A stretch of 64,000 nucleotides of DNA from Bacteroidota bacterium (GTDB lineage Bacteria > Bacteroidota > Bacteroidia > JAHEXY01). The stretch covers positions 159,790-223,789 of the forward strand of contig JAHEXY010000007.1 in the NCBI GenBank assembly GCA_023251875.1. The letters run 5' to 3'. The number at the start of each line of letters is the position of its first letter. The first letter of the stretch is position 1. Positions 56,068 to 64,000 of this stretch are shown here, in pieces. The notes beneath the pieces were generated by a model. The model saw nothing but the letters and a program-made list of their open reading frames with translations, did no database searches and had not been told where the DNA came from. The position numbers and the translations under genes are program-made.

Positions 56068-57123
56068 TCAATTCACAAAAGAAAACATCCTCTTCCACCT
56101 TATCCTACTAAAAAAACTCCCTTCATTATTAAAAGAACACAGCACCATTACCATTTTCCCTACAATATGGTTCTCGGGAACAAAACCCCAATAGCGTGAA
56201 TCAGCCGAATTATCACGGTTATCTCCCATCATAAAATAATAATTCATCTTAAAGGTATAGGTTTTACATAGTTTATCGTTGATGTATATATCTTTACCAA
56301 CAATTGCAATTTTATTGTTTTCATCGTCTTCGATTATTTTTTTATACAATACTAAATTATCTGTTGTGATAACAATGCTATCTCCTTTCATAGGAACATA
56401 AATTGGGCCAAATTCATCAATACTCCATGGATATTTTTTATCATACGGAAAAATAAAATCATGCGGATCGAATGGATGAGCAATCAGGCTTATGCTTTTA
56501 ATAAATTTTTGAGATTTTAATACTTCTGCAGCTGGCGATGTCATGGTTAAAAGCCAAGAGTTTAATTCTGATGTTGGTCCACCTTCTGTAATGGATAAAC
56601 GGTTTAACAAAGTGTCAGCAAGGTTGGTTCCATCTGTTTCTACCTTATATTGAAATTCAGCATGTATGGGCGTTTCTGCTGCTATGCTATTGATAAATAT
56701 ATTGTGATTCTTAATTTTTAATGTATCACCGGGAAGGGCAACACATCTTTTTACAAAATAAGTGCGTTCATCAACCGGATAATCTTGTTCAACGGGATAA
56801 TTAAAAACTACCACATCATTGTGTTTTATTGTTGAAAAGCCAGGCAAGCGATGATAGCCCAATTGAATCCAATTTAAAAAAGAAGGAATATTGGTATGTG
56901 GAATTATTTTGTGGAATAGAGGAAGTGAAAGAGGAGTAATAGGAGTTCTTGCTCCATAATTGAGTTTGCTTACCAATACATAATCACCGGTAAGTATGGT
57001 GTTTTCCATTGAGGAGGTAGGAATGGTAAAAAGATCAAAAACAAAACCACGAATAAAAATAATAATCACAAATGCAATCAGGATTGCTTCGAACCATTCG
57101 CGGGTTGGAGATTTTTTAGACAT
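56068..57123 (-). CDS. lepB: Signal peptidase I (paralog 2)
   Basis: A 351-residue inner-membrane serine protease that removes Sec signal peptides. One N-terminal membrane helix (~11-30) precedes the catalytic Ser38 (IPTSSMENT); the general-base Lys125 is in YFVKRCVALPGD. The C-terminal GDNRDNSADSRYWGF box is intact. Compared with E. coli LepB it has one membrane helix and an enlarged periplasmic domain. It lies 202 bp after a second lepB. Confidence 0.93.
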   Translation of the reverse strand: MSKKSPTREWFEAILIAFVIIIFIRGFVFDLFTIPTSSMENTILTGDYVLVSKLNYGARTPITPLSLPLFHKIIPHTNIPSFLNWIQLGYHRLPGFSTIKHNDVVVFNYPVEQDYPVDERTYFVKRCVALPGDTLKIKNHNIFINSIAAETPIHAEFQYKVETDGTNLADTLLNRLSITEGGPTSELNSWLLTMTSPAAEVLKSQKFIKSISLIAHPFDPHDFIFPYDKKYPWSIDEFGPIYVPMKGDSIVITTDNLVLYKKIIEDDENNKIAIVGKDIYINDKLCKTYTFKMNYYFMMGDNRDNSADSRYWGFVPENHIVGKMVMVLCSFNNEGSFFSRIRWKRMFSFVN

Positions 57124-57206
57124 TGATTCGTTGTAAAATTGAAAAATTACGAATTTTAAGACTGATATTACAACAATATCAAATTAAATCTATTCTGTTA
57201 TAATGT

Positions 57207-57270
57207 GTCATGCTGAAATAAATTCAACATCTTTTTATATGTAAAGATTCTGAAACAAATCCAAAATGAC
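57207..57270. repeat. Dispersed palindromic element between the two lepB genes
   Basis: The half gtcatgctgaaataaattca...catcttt is inverted as aaagattctgaaacaaatcc...aatgac around a short centre. This is an imperfect inverted repeat of about 64 bp; the rest of the gap is A/T-rich. Confidence 0.75.
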
Positions 57271-57325
57271 TCTTTCCTTATTTTACACTAACTATTTTTC
57301 AATCTTCCAATTTTTAATCTTTCAA

Positions 57326-58567
57326 TCAATGTATAAACGAAAACAATTTTCTCCAACGTATTTTGTGTGCAATATCAAACCATGAATAATTGGGATCAAT
57401 AGAAAGCCAAACAAATACTGCTTTGCCTACAACATGATCTTCGGGAACAAATCCCCAAAAGCGTGAATCGGCAGAGTTGTGGCGATTATCTCCCATCATA
57501 AAAAAATAGTTCATTTTAAAAGTATAGGATGTTGTAACTTTATCATTAATATAAATGGCGCTGTCTTTTACTTCTAATTTATTTCCTTCATACAATGAAA
57601 TTAAACGCTCGTAAATAGGTAAGTTATCTAGCGTAAGCTGAACGGTTACATCTTTTTTAGGCACAACCAAAGGTCCAAAATTATCTTCTGTCCAATTGTA
57701 ACGTGCATCATGTGGGAAAATAGGATTGATGGCTATTGGATAATAACCTTTAGGTGCATCATGCCTTTTTACATCTTGAACAATAGAATAGGTTTTAATA
57801 AAATCGAGATTATTCTTGGTGAGCGTTAACGAAGTATTATAACCATCATTCTGCACCATGCCTCTTTCAGTAATATCTTTTTCTAATAATCTCTCAGGAT
57901 TAAACATTTCTCCTGCCGTTTTTATATCGTAAGTATATTGTGCATTTTCTGCAAGATCGGCAGGTTTTCCATTAATGTATAAAACAGCATCTTTTACTTC
58001 CAGGGTATCACCCGAAACAGCAGTGCAACGTTTAATATAATTTTCTCTTTTATCAACCGGGCGAACCACAATTTCATAGCGATCGTACAATTGTTTACGA
58101 CCTTCTGCTTTTCCAAATTGCATTTCAAATTCTCTTAATATTTGATAATAACTTTGGTTTTGTTGTTCCACTACAACCGTATCTCCTTCTGGGTAATTAA
58201 ACACCACCACATCATTTCTTTTTATGTCAGAAAATCCCGGTAGGCGATAGTATGGCCAATGGATCCATTCTAAATAAGCTTTGGTGCTTGTTGTAAGAGG
58301 TAGCGTATGATGCGCAAATGGGAAAGCAATGGGCGTATTAGGAATGCGAGGCCCATAACTGACTTTGCTTACAAATAAAAAATCGCCAATTAATAATGAT
58401 TTTTCCATTGAAGAGGTAGGAATGGTATAGGCTTCAATAAAAAAAGTTCTAATAATAGTGGCTGCAATTACTGCAAAAACAATTGCATCTACCCATTCTC
58501 GAACAGGGCCTTTTTTCTTTTTAGGTTGCTCATCTGTTTTTTTCTTTTGCCAGAATTTTAAGTTCAT
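57326..58567 (-). CDS. lepB: Signal peptidase I (paralog 1)
   Basis: A 413-residue signal peptidase I. The membrane helix (~25-45) is followed by Ser53 (IPTSSMEKS), and Lys179 is in YIKRCTAVSGD. The box GDNRHNSADSRFWGF is intact. It has about fifty extra residues between the Ser and Lys motifs (around ~127-172) that the paralog lacks. Tandem lepB genes beside dapB and a DUF5683 gene are a common Bacteroidota arrangement. Confidence 0.95.
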   Translation of the reverse strand: MNLKFWQKKKTDEQPKKKKGPVREWVDAIVFAVIAATIIRTFFIEAYTIPTSSMEKSLLIGDFLFVSKVSYGPRIPNTPIAFPFAHHTLPLTTSTKAYLEWIHWPYYRLPGFSDIKRNDVVVFNYPEGDTVVVEQQNQSYYQILREFEMQFGKAEGRKQLYDRYEIVVRPVDKRENYIKRCTAVSGDTLEVKDAVLYINGKPADLAENAQYTYDIKTAGEMFNPERLLEKDITERGMVQNDGYNTSLTLTKNNLDFIKTYSIVQDVKRHDAPKGYYPIAINPIFPHDARYNWTEDNFGPLVVPKKDVTVQLTLDNLPIYERLISLYEGNKLEVKDSAIYINDKVTTSYTFKMNYFFMMGDNRHNSADSRFWGFVPEDHVVGKAVFVWLSIDPNYSWFDIAHKIRWRKLFSFIH

Positions 58568-58582
58568 GTTTTTTTAGTTTTT

Positions 58583-58608
58583 GTTTCTCGCAAAGTCGCG
58601 AAGACGCA
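58583..58608. repeat. TTTGCG-type repeat, copy 1
   Basis: The sequence gtttctcgcaaagtcgcgaagacgca lies between lepB and the GxxExxY gene. Related copies sit at 59020-59050 and 59089-59118, so the gene is bracketed. Confidence 0.75.
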
Positions 58609-58614
58609 TAAAAA

Positions 58615-59007
58615 TTAAAGATTATTTACAATTCTTGTTATTCCATTTTTAATTAAGGGCTCATTAAAATTAATTAAAAGCCCGAGTTTGCAATTTGTTA
58701 ATTTCAAATAAGTCAACAACTGTTTAGGATGAACGGCTGCTATATTTTCTACTGACTTAAGTTCAATGATTACCTTGTTTTCAACAACAAGATCAGATCT
58801 GAAACCTATTTCCATTTTAATTTCATTCCAAATAACAGGAATTGGTTTTTGTCTTTCAACTTTAAGCTTATGTTTAATTAGTTCATGATGCATTATTTCT
58901 TCATAAACGGATTCTAAAAGTCCGGGGCCTAATTGCGTATGAATTTGATAAGCAACATTCACTATTATTTTTGAAAGTTCATTTTCAGTCATATTTTTTT
59001 CTCGCAA
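58615..59007 (-). CDS. GxxExxY protein (PD-(D/E)XK-like)
   Basis: A 130-residue protein of the GxxExxY family; the motif is seen as GLLESVYEE. FRSDLVVENKVIIELKSV holds the Asp...Glu-x-Lys triad of a PD-(D/E)XK nuclease fold. Its true substrate is unknown. Start: the tracked Met (59007) gives MREKNMTENELS; the second Met (residue 6) is equally plausible. TTTGCG repeats on both sides suggest arrival with, or by means of, those repeats. It interrupts the lepB-dapB order. Confidence 0.85.
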   Translation of the reverse strand: MREKNMTENELSKIIVNVAYQIHTQLGPGLLESVYEEIMHHELIKHKLKVERQKPIPVIWNEIKMEIGFRSDLVVENKVIIELKSVENIAAVHPKQLLTYLKLTNCKLGLLINFNEPLIKNGITRIVNNL

Positions 59008-59019
59008 ATATTAGTTCTT

Positions 59020-59050
59020 TTTCTCGCAAAGGCGCGAAGTCGCAAAGGTT
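59020..59050. repeat. TTTGCG-type repeat, copy 2
   Basis: The sequence ttctcgcaaaggcgcgaagtcgcaaagg is inverted relative to the copy at 59089-59118, about 40 bases away; together they could form a hairpin downstream of dapB. Confidence 0.75.
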
Positions 59051-59088
59051 TATATTTTGTATGTACTATTTTATTATTTCTTTTTTTT

Positions 59089-59118
59089 CTTAGCGCCTCT
59101 GCGCCTTTGCGAGAGAAC
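59089..59118. repeat. TTTGCG-type repeat, copy 3
   Basis: The sequence cttagcgcctctgcgcctttgcgagagaac abuts the dapB stop codon. Confidence 0.75.
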
Positions 59119-59849
59119 TAGCTAATTACCGAATCAGCCAACATTTCCTCCATTCCAAAAACCCCTTTTTTATCCCTCACCCATTCGGCCGCCATTACAG
59201 CCCCCAATGCAAATCCTTTACGGTTATGAGCAATGTGTTTTATTTCTATATCGTCAATATCTGAAAAATATCTTACAGTATGCGTTCCAGGAACCTCATC
59301 TGTGCGAATAGAATTAATCAATAAATCATTTTTATTCTGTGAGGGTTCGTTTACCCATTGGCGTTTTGAATGAAAATATTCTATTAATTCTTTAGCCAAT
59401 GTTATACCTGTTCCACTGGGTTTATCTTTTTTATGCACATGATGAATTTCGGTAATATCAGCATCATAACTCGCACTATAATTATTCATCATTTTAGCTA
59501 AATATTTATTGAGTGTAAAAAATAAATTTACTCCCAAACTATAATTAGACGCATAAAAGAGTGTTTGATCCTTCATTTTACACTCTCTAATTATTTGATC
59601 CCATTTATCTAACCAACCGGTTGTGCCAACCACAATGGGCACATTAACGTTAAAACAATAATTAATATTGCTTATGGAAGTTTCAGGGGTGCTAAATTCA
59701 ATGGCTACATCAGCCTTTTTTAAATTGACATCTGTTAAATCTTGTAAATTTTGGTCATTAATTTTTAATACAATTGAATGTCCGCGCTGCAAAGCAATTT
59801 TTTCAATTTCTTTGCCCATTTTTCCATAACCGAGTAAAGCAAGTTTCAT
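59118..59849 (-). CDS. dapB: 4-hydroxy-tetrahydrodipicolinate reductase
   Basis: A 243-residue cytoplasmic enzyme of lysine and diaminopimelate synthesis that reduces 4-hydroxy-tetrahydrodipicolinate with NAD(P)H. The N-terminal Rossmann motif is LLGYGKMGKEI, and the catalytic EIHHVHKKDKPSGTG carries the conserved His and Lys. It is slightly shorter than the ~270-residue E. coli enzyme. It is probably co-transcribed with the DUF5683 gene upstream. Confidence 0.96.
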   Translation of the reverse strand: MKLALLGYGKMGKEIEKIALQRGHSIVLKINDQNLQDLTDVNLKKADVAIEFSTPETSISNINYCFNVNVPIVVGTTGWLDKWDQIIRECKMKDQTLFYASNYSLGVNLFFTLNKYLAKMMNNYSASYDADITEIHHVHKKDKPSGTGITLAKELIEYFHSKRQWVNEPSQNKNDLLINSIRTDEVPGTHTVRYFSDIDDIEIKHIAHNRKGFALGAVMAAEWVRDKKGVFGMEEMLADSVIS

Positions 59850-59860
59850 GAGTTTTTTTT

Positions 59861-59894
59861 TAATTAGACACGAATTTCACAAATTAACACGAAT
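59861..59894. repeat. Short dispersed repeat upstream of dapB
   Basis: The sequence taattagacacgaatttcacaaattaacacgaat contains the repeated unit cacgaat. It fills most of the gap between the DUF5683 gene and dapB. Confidence 0.55.
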
Positions 59895-59903
59895 ATTTTT
59901 TGT

Positions 59904-60506
59904 TTAATTTTTAAACTTAAATGCTATTCCCAATCCAGTCCAAGTTAAATTATTAGTGATTCCCATTGAGGGTTTTATCTGCATACTTAAATCATCAGAA
60001 ACATTAAAATAAAAAAGATGTGCATCTACATTAGCATCAACCATGTTCAAAACATAAATACCAAATGCAATAATCCAATTCAAATCACGGTATTTTCTAA
60101 AATCGTCTCTTTGGCTTTTTAAAGTAGTTTCATCATAAATATTTTCATACTCATCTATTGTATTAGGGTCGTCATCCGTTCTATAAATATAGGCTTGTTT
60201 AAATTTTGCATACCCCTTTTGATTACTTGCATAAGCAATGTAATCGCCAATAAAAGCTGCATAAACAATGGGGATTTTCCAATATTTTTTATTGTAGAAT
60301 TGCCCAAGCCCCGGTAAAGCAGCCGACATAATAGTAGCAACTTTAGGTGAATGCTTTTTTATTTTTAGTGAATCAGGTATGGAATGGACAAGGGTATCGG
60401 TTTTTATTTTGAGTGAATCTGTTTTTTGAGCAAAGGATGCAAAGCAAATTAACCACAGAGGCACAGAGACACAAAGAAATAATTTATTTGATTTGCTGAT
60501 TTTCAA
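59904..60506 (-). CDS. DUF5683-domain protein
   Basis: A 200-residue envelope protein. The signal peptide (1-26) contains CVSVPLWLIC, encoded by a dispersed repeat. From ~50 the DUF5683 region (PKVATIMSAALPGLGQFYNKKYWKIPIVY) has two or three hydrophobic segments. The family is common in Bacteroidota, next to dapB and lepB. The function is unknown; the PGLGQFYNKKYW motif resembles TM2-like proteins. Confidence 0.88.
   Translation of the reverse strand: MKISKSNKLFLCVSVPLWLICFASFAQKTDSLKIKTDTLVHSIPDSLKIKKHSPKVATIMSAALPGLGQFYNKKYWKIPIVYAAFIGDYIAYASNQKGYAKFKQAYIYRTDDDPNTIDEYENIYDETTLKSQRDDFRKYRDLNWIIAFGIYVLNMVDANVDAHLFYFNVSDDLSMQIKPSMGITNNLTWTGLGIAFKFKN
60451..60478. repeat. CACAGAGGCAC repeat inside the signal peptide of the DUF5683 gene
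   Basis: The sequence aaccacagaggcacagagacacaaag is read in frame on the minus strand as LCVSVPLWL. The inserted hydrophobic codons now serve as the core of the signal peptide. Confidence 0.8.
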
Positions 60507-60589
60507 TAGGTATGGTATGGTTTCTTATTACAGAAACAAATTTAAGATTTAATATTTCAAAATTAGACATACCATGCTATAAAAAACCT

Positions 60590-60597
60590 TAATTTTG
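60590..60597 (+). promoter_or_regulatory. Candidate -7 box very close to the DUF3109 start
   Basis: TAATTTTG matches TAnnTTTG and ends four bases before the ATG at 60602. If used, transcription would begin at or next to the start codon. A possible -33 element is TTAGACA about 21 bases upstream. Confidence 0.5.
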
Positions 60598-60601
60598 CAA
60601 T

Positions 60602-61192
60602 ATGATTCAAATTGGCAATACACTTATTAGTGACGAAGTACTAGAAAAGAAATTTGTATGCGATTTAGGAGCATGCAAAGGGGCTTGTTGCGTTGATGGA
60701 GACTCCGGTGCTCCTCTTGAAGAAGAAGAAAAATCAATATTAGATGAAATTTATCCTAAAGTAAAACCCTATTTACGATCTGAGGGAATATCTGCAATTG
60801 ATAAGCAAGGAAAATATATAAATGATGCTGATGGAGATTTAGTAACTCCTTTAATTGATGGCAAAGAATGTGCCTATGTTGTTTTTGATAAGGGTATTGC
60901 TAAATGTGGAATTGAAAATGCATTTTTAGATGGAGCCATTTCATTTAAAAAACCAATTTCTTGCCATTTATTTCCAATACGAATTGCTAAAACAAAATAC
61001 TATCAAGCATTAAATTACGAAAGAATAAAAATTTGTAAACCTGCAATTAAATGCGGCAGTCAATTGAATGTTCCTGTTTATAAGTTTTTGAAAGGGCCCT
61101 TGGTAAGAAAGTTTGGGGAGGAGTGGTATAGTGAGCTAGAAGCAGCCCATGCAAAACATGAATTAGGAATTATGAATGATGGTAAAAAATGA
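60602..61192 (+). CDS. DUF3109 cysteine-rich protein
   Basis: A 196-residue cytoplasmic protein of the DUF3109 family. Conserved cysteines occur in CDLGACKGACC (residues ~20-30), ECAYVVFDKGIAKCGIE, ISCHLFPIRI and KICKPAIKCGS. The pattern recalls YkgJ-type zinc or iron-sulfur proteins. The function is unknown. It lies seven bases before the TonB receptor gene, implying co-expression. Confidence 0.88.
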   Translation: MIQIGNTLISDEVLEKKFVCDLGACKGACCVDGDSGAPLEEEEKSILDEIYPKVKPYLRSEGISAIDKQGKYINDADGDLVTPLIDGKECAYVVFDKGIAKCGIENAFLDGAISFKKPISCHLFPIRIAKTKYYQALNYERIKICKPAIKCGSQLNVPVYKFLKGPLVRKFGEEWYSELEAAHAKHELGIMNDGKK

Positions 61193-61199
61193 GTGACAT

Positions 61200-63569
61200 A
61201 TGAAACTTGCATTAGCATTGTGTTTAGCATTACTTTTTCTTTCTATTGGTGCTTACTCTCAAGACTACTCTCAAACCATTAGGGGAACCGTGGTTGACAA
61301 GCAATCTCAGTCCCCTCTTCCGGGAGCAAGTGTGGTATTGCTCAATTCCACTAGCCCTATTGGAGTACAAACCGATATAGATGGGAATTTTAAATTAGAG
61401 AAAGTGCCGTTGGGAAGACAAGGAATACAAGTTACATTTCTTGGATACAATCCAGCTACGCTTGCTAATCTTACTTTAACATCGGGCAAGGAGATTGTTT
61501 TAACTATTGAATTGGAAGAGAAAGTAATTACTACTGACGAAGTGGTAATCTCTGCAGAAAAAAATAAAGCAGAAGCATTAAATGAAATGACAACTGTAAG
61601 TGCCCGTGCATTTACAGTTGAAGAAACCAGCCGCTATGCCGGCAGCTTTAATGACCCTTCACGTATGGCCATGAATTATGCCGGAGTTGCCAACACAAAT
61701 GATTCCAGAAATGATATTATCATTAGAGGAAATTCTCCACTGGGCTTGTTGTGGCGTTTAGAAGGAATAAATATTCCCAATCCCAATCATTTTGGGGCAT
61801 TAGGCACTACAGGAGGGCCTGTAAGTATTTTAAATAATAACGATCTTGCTAATTCTGATTTTTTAACCGGGGCTTTTCCTTCTGAATATGGCAATGCCAC
61901 TTCGGGTGTATTTGATTTAAATATGCGAAGTGGAAATAATGAAAAAAGAGAATATGTATGTCAGTTTGGATTTAATGGCTTAGAACTTGGGGCAGAAGGA
62001 CCTTTTTCAAAGAAAAGCAAAGCTTCGTACTTAGCAAATTATCGCTATTCCACGTTGCAAATATTAGATGCGCTTCATATCAATTTAGGTATTGGAGCCA
62101 TTCCTCAATATCAGGATTTTACCTTTAAACTTAATTTTCCTGGAACTAAATTTGGCAAATTTAGTGTATTTGGCATTGGCGGATTAAGCCATATTACAAT
62201 TATAGAAAATCAAAAAGATTCTTCTGACATGTCGTTTCCCAGTGCAGGATATGATGCCTATTATAAATCAGGTATGGGGGTTGTAGGTATTACACATACG
62301 TATTTTATCAATGAATCAACCTATTTAAAAACTGCAATTGCAAATTCTATCATACAAAGCAATGTTAGATTAGATACAACAGATTTAATTAACAATAAGA
62401 GTTTAACTACGTACGGACAATTATCATGGGAGCAAAAATATTCTTTTACTTCAACTCTAAATAAAAAATTTAGTGCCCGAAATAGTATTCGAATTGGAAT
62501 AACAGGGGATCTTTACAATGTTCATTATGCAGATAGTTTTAGATACAGCACATCATTTTTTTTAAACCTTACTGATTTTAATGTAACGTGTTTGTTGTTT
62601 CAAACCTATGCTCAATGGCAACATAAATTTACCGACCTTTTGGTTTTAAATACCGGACTCCATTATCAATTATTTTTGTTGAATAACAGTCAAGCTATAG
62701 AACCAAGAGCAGGATTAAAATGGAATTTCAAAGAAAACCAATCTCTTAGTCTTGGAATGGGCATGCACAGCCAAATGCAACCTTTTAATATATATGGATA
62801 TGAAACCTATTATTACAACACCAAAAGCTATGTAATGACCAATAAAAATTTAGACTTTTCAAAAAGCAATCAAATTATATTGGGTTATGATTATTTACCC
62901 TTTAATGATTTTAGAATAAAAATAGAAAGCTATTATCAATACTTATATGAGATACCTATTGAACCACACCCTTCTTATTTTTCGGTTTTAAATGTTGGGG
63001 CAGATTATGTTTTACCCTATGTTGATAGTCTTGTAAATAAGGGCACAGGACAGAATTATGGATTAGAACTTACTGTAGAAAAGTTTTTCAGCAAACACTA
63101 TTATTTTCTCTTAACCAATTCATTTTTTCAATCTACTTATCAAGGTAGTGATGGCATTACCAGAAATACTGCTTTTAATGGCAACTATGTAGCCAACGCC
63201 TTATCAGGCATGGAATTTCAAATTGGTAAAAATAAAAGAAATGTTATTGCAATTGATTTAAGAATAACCGCTGCAGGAGGCAAACATTATGTGCCCATTA
63301 ATATAGTAGCATCACAAGCTGCACATAGGCCGGTTTATTATGGAGATGAAGCATATATTCCCCAATACCAAGATTATTTTAGAACCGATATAAAACTTAC
63401 CTATAGATTAAACGGAAAAAAAATAAGTCAAGAATGGGTAGCAAGTATTCAAAATGCAAGTAATCGAAAAAATATATTTCAAGAAACGTATGATGTAACA
63501 ACAGGCGCTATTAAAACAGAATATCAAATGGGAATATTTCCTATGATTCAGTACAGAATATTATTTTAA
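61200..63569 (+). CDS. TonB-dependent receptor with carboxypeptidase-like N-domain
   Basis: A 789-residue outer-membrane protein. Signal peptide 1-20; carboxypeptidase-like domain ~27-110 (RGTVVDKQSQSPLPGASV); plug ~140-250 (RNDIIIRGNSPLGLLWRLEGINIPNPNHFG); then a beta-barrel ending in YRILF. The substrate is unknown. No SusD-like partner is visible. It is translated from a start seven bases after the DUF3109 stop. Confidence 0.92.
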   Translation: MKLALALCLALLFLSIGAYSQDYSQTIRGTVVDKQSQSPLPGASVVLLNSTSPIGVQTDIDGNFKLEKVPLGRQGIQVTFLGYNPATLANLTLTSGKEIVLTIELEEKVITTDEVVISAEKNKAEALNEMTTVSARAFTVEETSRYAGSFNDPSRMAMNYAGVANTNDSRNDIIIRGNSPLGLLWRLEGINIPNPNHFGALGTTGGPVSILNNNDLANSDFLTGAFPSEYGNATSGVFDLNMRSGNNEKREYVCQFGFNGLELGAEGPFSKKSKASYLANYRYSTLQILDALHINLGIGAIPQYQDFTFKLNFPGTKFGKFSVFGIGGLSHITIIENQKDSSDMSFPSAGYDAYYKSGMGVVGITHTYFINESTYLKTAIANSIIQSNVRLDTTDLINNKSLTTYGQLSWEQKYSFTSTLNKKFSARNSIRIGITGDLYNVHYADSFRYSTSFFLNLTDFNVTCLLFQTYAQWQHKFTDLLVLNTGLHYQLFLLNNSQAIEPRAGLKWNFKENQSLSLGMGMHSQMQPFNIYGYETYYYNTKSYVMTNKNLDFSKSNQIILGYDYLPFNDFRIKIESYYQYLYEIPIEPHPSYFSVLNVGADYVLPYVDSLVNKGTGQNYGLELTVEKFFSKHYYFLLTNSFFQSTYQGSDGITRNTAFNGNYVANALSGMEFQIGKNKRNVIAIDLRITAAGGKHYVPINIVASQAAHRPVYYGDEAYIPQYQDYFRTDIKLTYRLNGKKISQEWVASIQNASNRKNIFQETYDVTTGAIKTEYQMGIFPMIQYRILF

Positions 63570-63736
63570 GAGTAATAAAAAATTAAAGGTTCTATGACGT
63601 ATTTTCTTTTCATAATCTAAGACGACTAAATTTTGCAAAGCGTTGGCTAAATAATTAAAAAACAATTAAAATAATTTTTAAAGAGTACAGATCTGTAAAC
63701 ATAGATATTTATATGCCTATCATAAAGTAAGCTCCG

Positions 63737-63744
63737 TATCTTTG
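63737..63744 (+). promoter_or_regulatory. Candidate -7 box very close to the XdhC-family start
   Basis: TATCTTTG matches TAnnTTTG and ends four bases before the ATG at 63749, the same geometry as at 60590-60597. No -33 element is obvious. Confidence 0.5.
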
Positions 63745-63748
63745 CAAA

Positions 63749-64000
63749 ATGTCTTCTATCTATCAACATATTTCAGCAATTGAAAACAGCTCTCAAAAAG
63801 CTGTGCTTTGTATTATAACGCATACCAAAGGTTCTGTACCTCGTAAAGCCGGAGCTAAAATGTTGGTATTAGAAACCGGAAAAATATACGGCAGCATTGG
63901 CGGTGGCAGTTTGGAAAAAAAAGTAATTGAAGATGCTCTTAAAGTAATTAAAATACAAAAAACTTCTACTTATTCACATGCATTAGTGCAAGACCATGGC
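63749..64000 (+). CDS. XdhC/CoxI-family protein, partial
   Basis: The first 84 codons of a gene cut by the window edge and absent from the ORF track. The sequence (MSSIYQHISAIE..., THTKGSVPRKAGAKMLV, GKIYGSIGGGSLEKKVIEDA) matches XdhC-family proteins, which help mature molybdenum hydroxylases such as xanthine dehydrogenase by inserting the sulfurated cofactor. The hydrolase genes would be expected beyond 64000. Confidence 0.85.
   Translation, partial: MSSIYQHISAIENSSQKAVLCIITHTKGSVPRKAGAKMLVLETGKIYGSIGGGSLEKKVIEDALKVIKIQKTSTYSHALVQDHG

Noticed and set aside
63570-63740. Possible small RNA or riboswitch before the XdhC-family gene
   Set aside because: Only A/T-rich sequence without a stable hairpin was seen; the -7 box close to the ATG leaves no leader for a riboswitch.

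Overview
The window is about 64 kb of AT-rich DNA from a member of the Bacteroidota. The signs are T9SS-type C-terminal sorting domains on secreted enzymes, TonB-dependent receptors with carboxypeptidase-like N-domains, an alternative complex III operon (actABCDEF) running into cytochrome oxidase genes, a DUF5683-dapB-lepB-lepB cluster, TAnnTTTG-like -7 promoter boxes, and starts without Shine-Dalgarno sequences. I found no rRNA, tRNA or CRISPR array. The strain looks aerobic; genus cannot be set from the sequence alone.

Layout. 1-720: two ~210 bp direct repeats and short palindromes, no gene. 722-9666 (minus): a nine-gene co-directional cluster with two secreted caspase-fold proteins (one with a seven-blade WD40 propeller), an LPP20-like lipoprotein, a DUF4384 protein, a PD-(D/E)XK nuclease-like protein, two small membrane proteins and two unknowns. 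This is the best candidate for an undescribed system. 9734-13680: an accessory island with three decayed copies of one XRE-type regulator plus a fourth scrap, a GNAT-like toxin/antitoxin candidate, a DUF2442 gene and an AAA/DUF4143 ATPase behind a perfect 19-bp inverted repeat. 13698-33418: mostly housekeeping and surface genes (secA, NDH-2, MFS, outer-membrane receptor, peroxiredoxin, an M43-like pseudo-protease, a membrane protein/XRE pair, a subtilase, higBA, mutS). 33682-45367 (minus): actA-F, then cox subunits II and I, ending in a clear terminator. 45567-49694: PhoD-like phosphatase and Kef-type antiporter. 49740-60506 (minus): a very large alpha-2-macroglobulin, two type I signal peptidases, a GxxExxY protein, dapB and a DUF5683 protein. 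60602-64000 (plus): DUF3109 protein, TonB-dependent receptor and the start of an XdhC-family gene cut by the window edge.

How it works together. The act-cox operon moves electrons from quinol through the ActA/ActE c-hemes to an aa3-type oxidase, with NDH-2 as a possible NADH entry point. SecA, two LepB paralogs, T9SS-targeted enzymes, TonB receptors and a thioester-bearing macroglobulin show heavy investment in the envelope. The dual-caspase cluster also appears to act outside the cytoplasm, since both caspases, the DUF4384 protein and the lipoprotein carry export signals, whereas the nuclease-like protein does not.

The other striking theme is the number of dispersed repeat families. They include a ~97-bp CATATG-bounded palindrome present three times, twice exactly between toxin and antitoxin genes; a ~90-bp element with 18-bp terminal inverted repeats; a CTCTCCC-type repeat inserted in frame in two proteins; and a repeat that supplies the core of a signal peptide.
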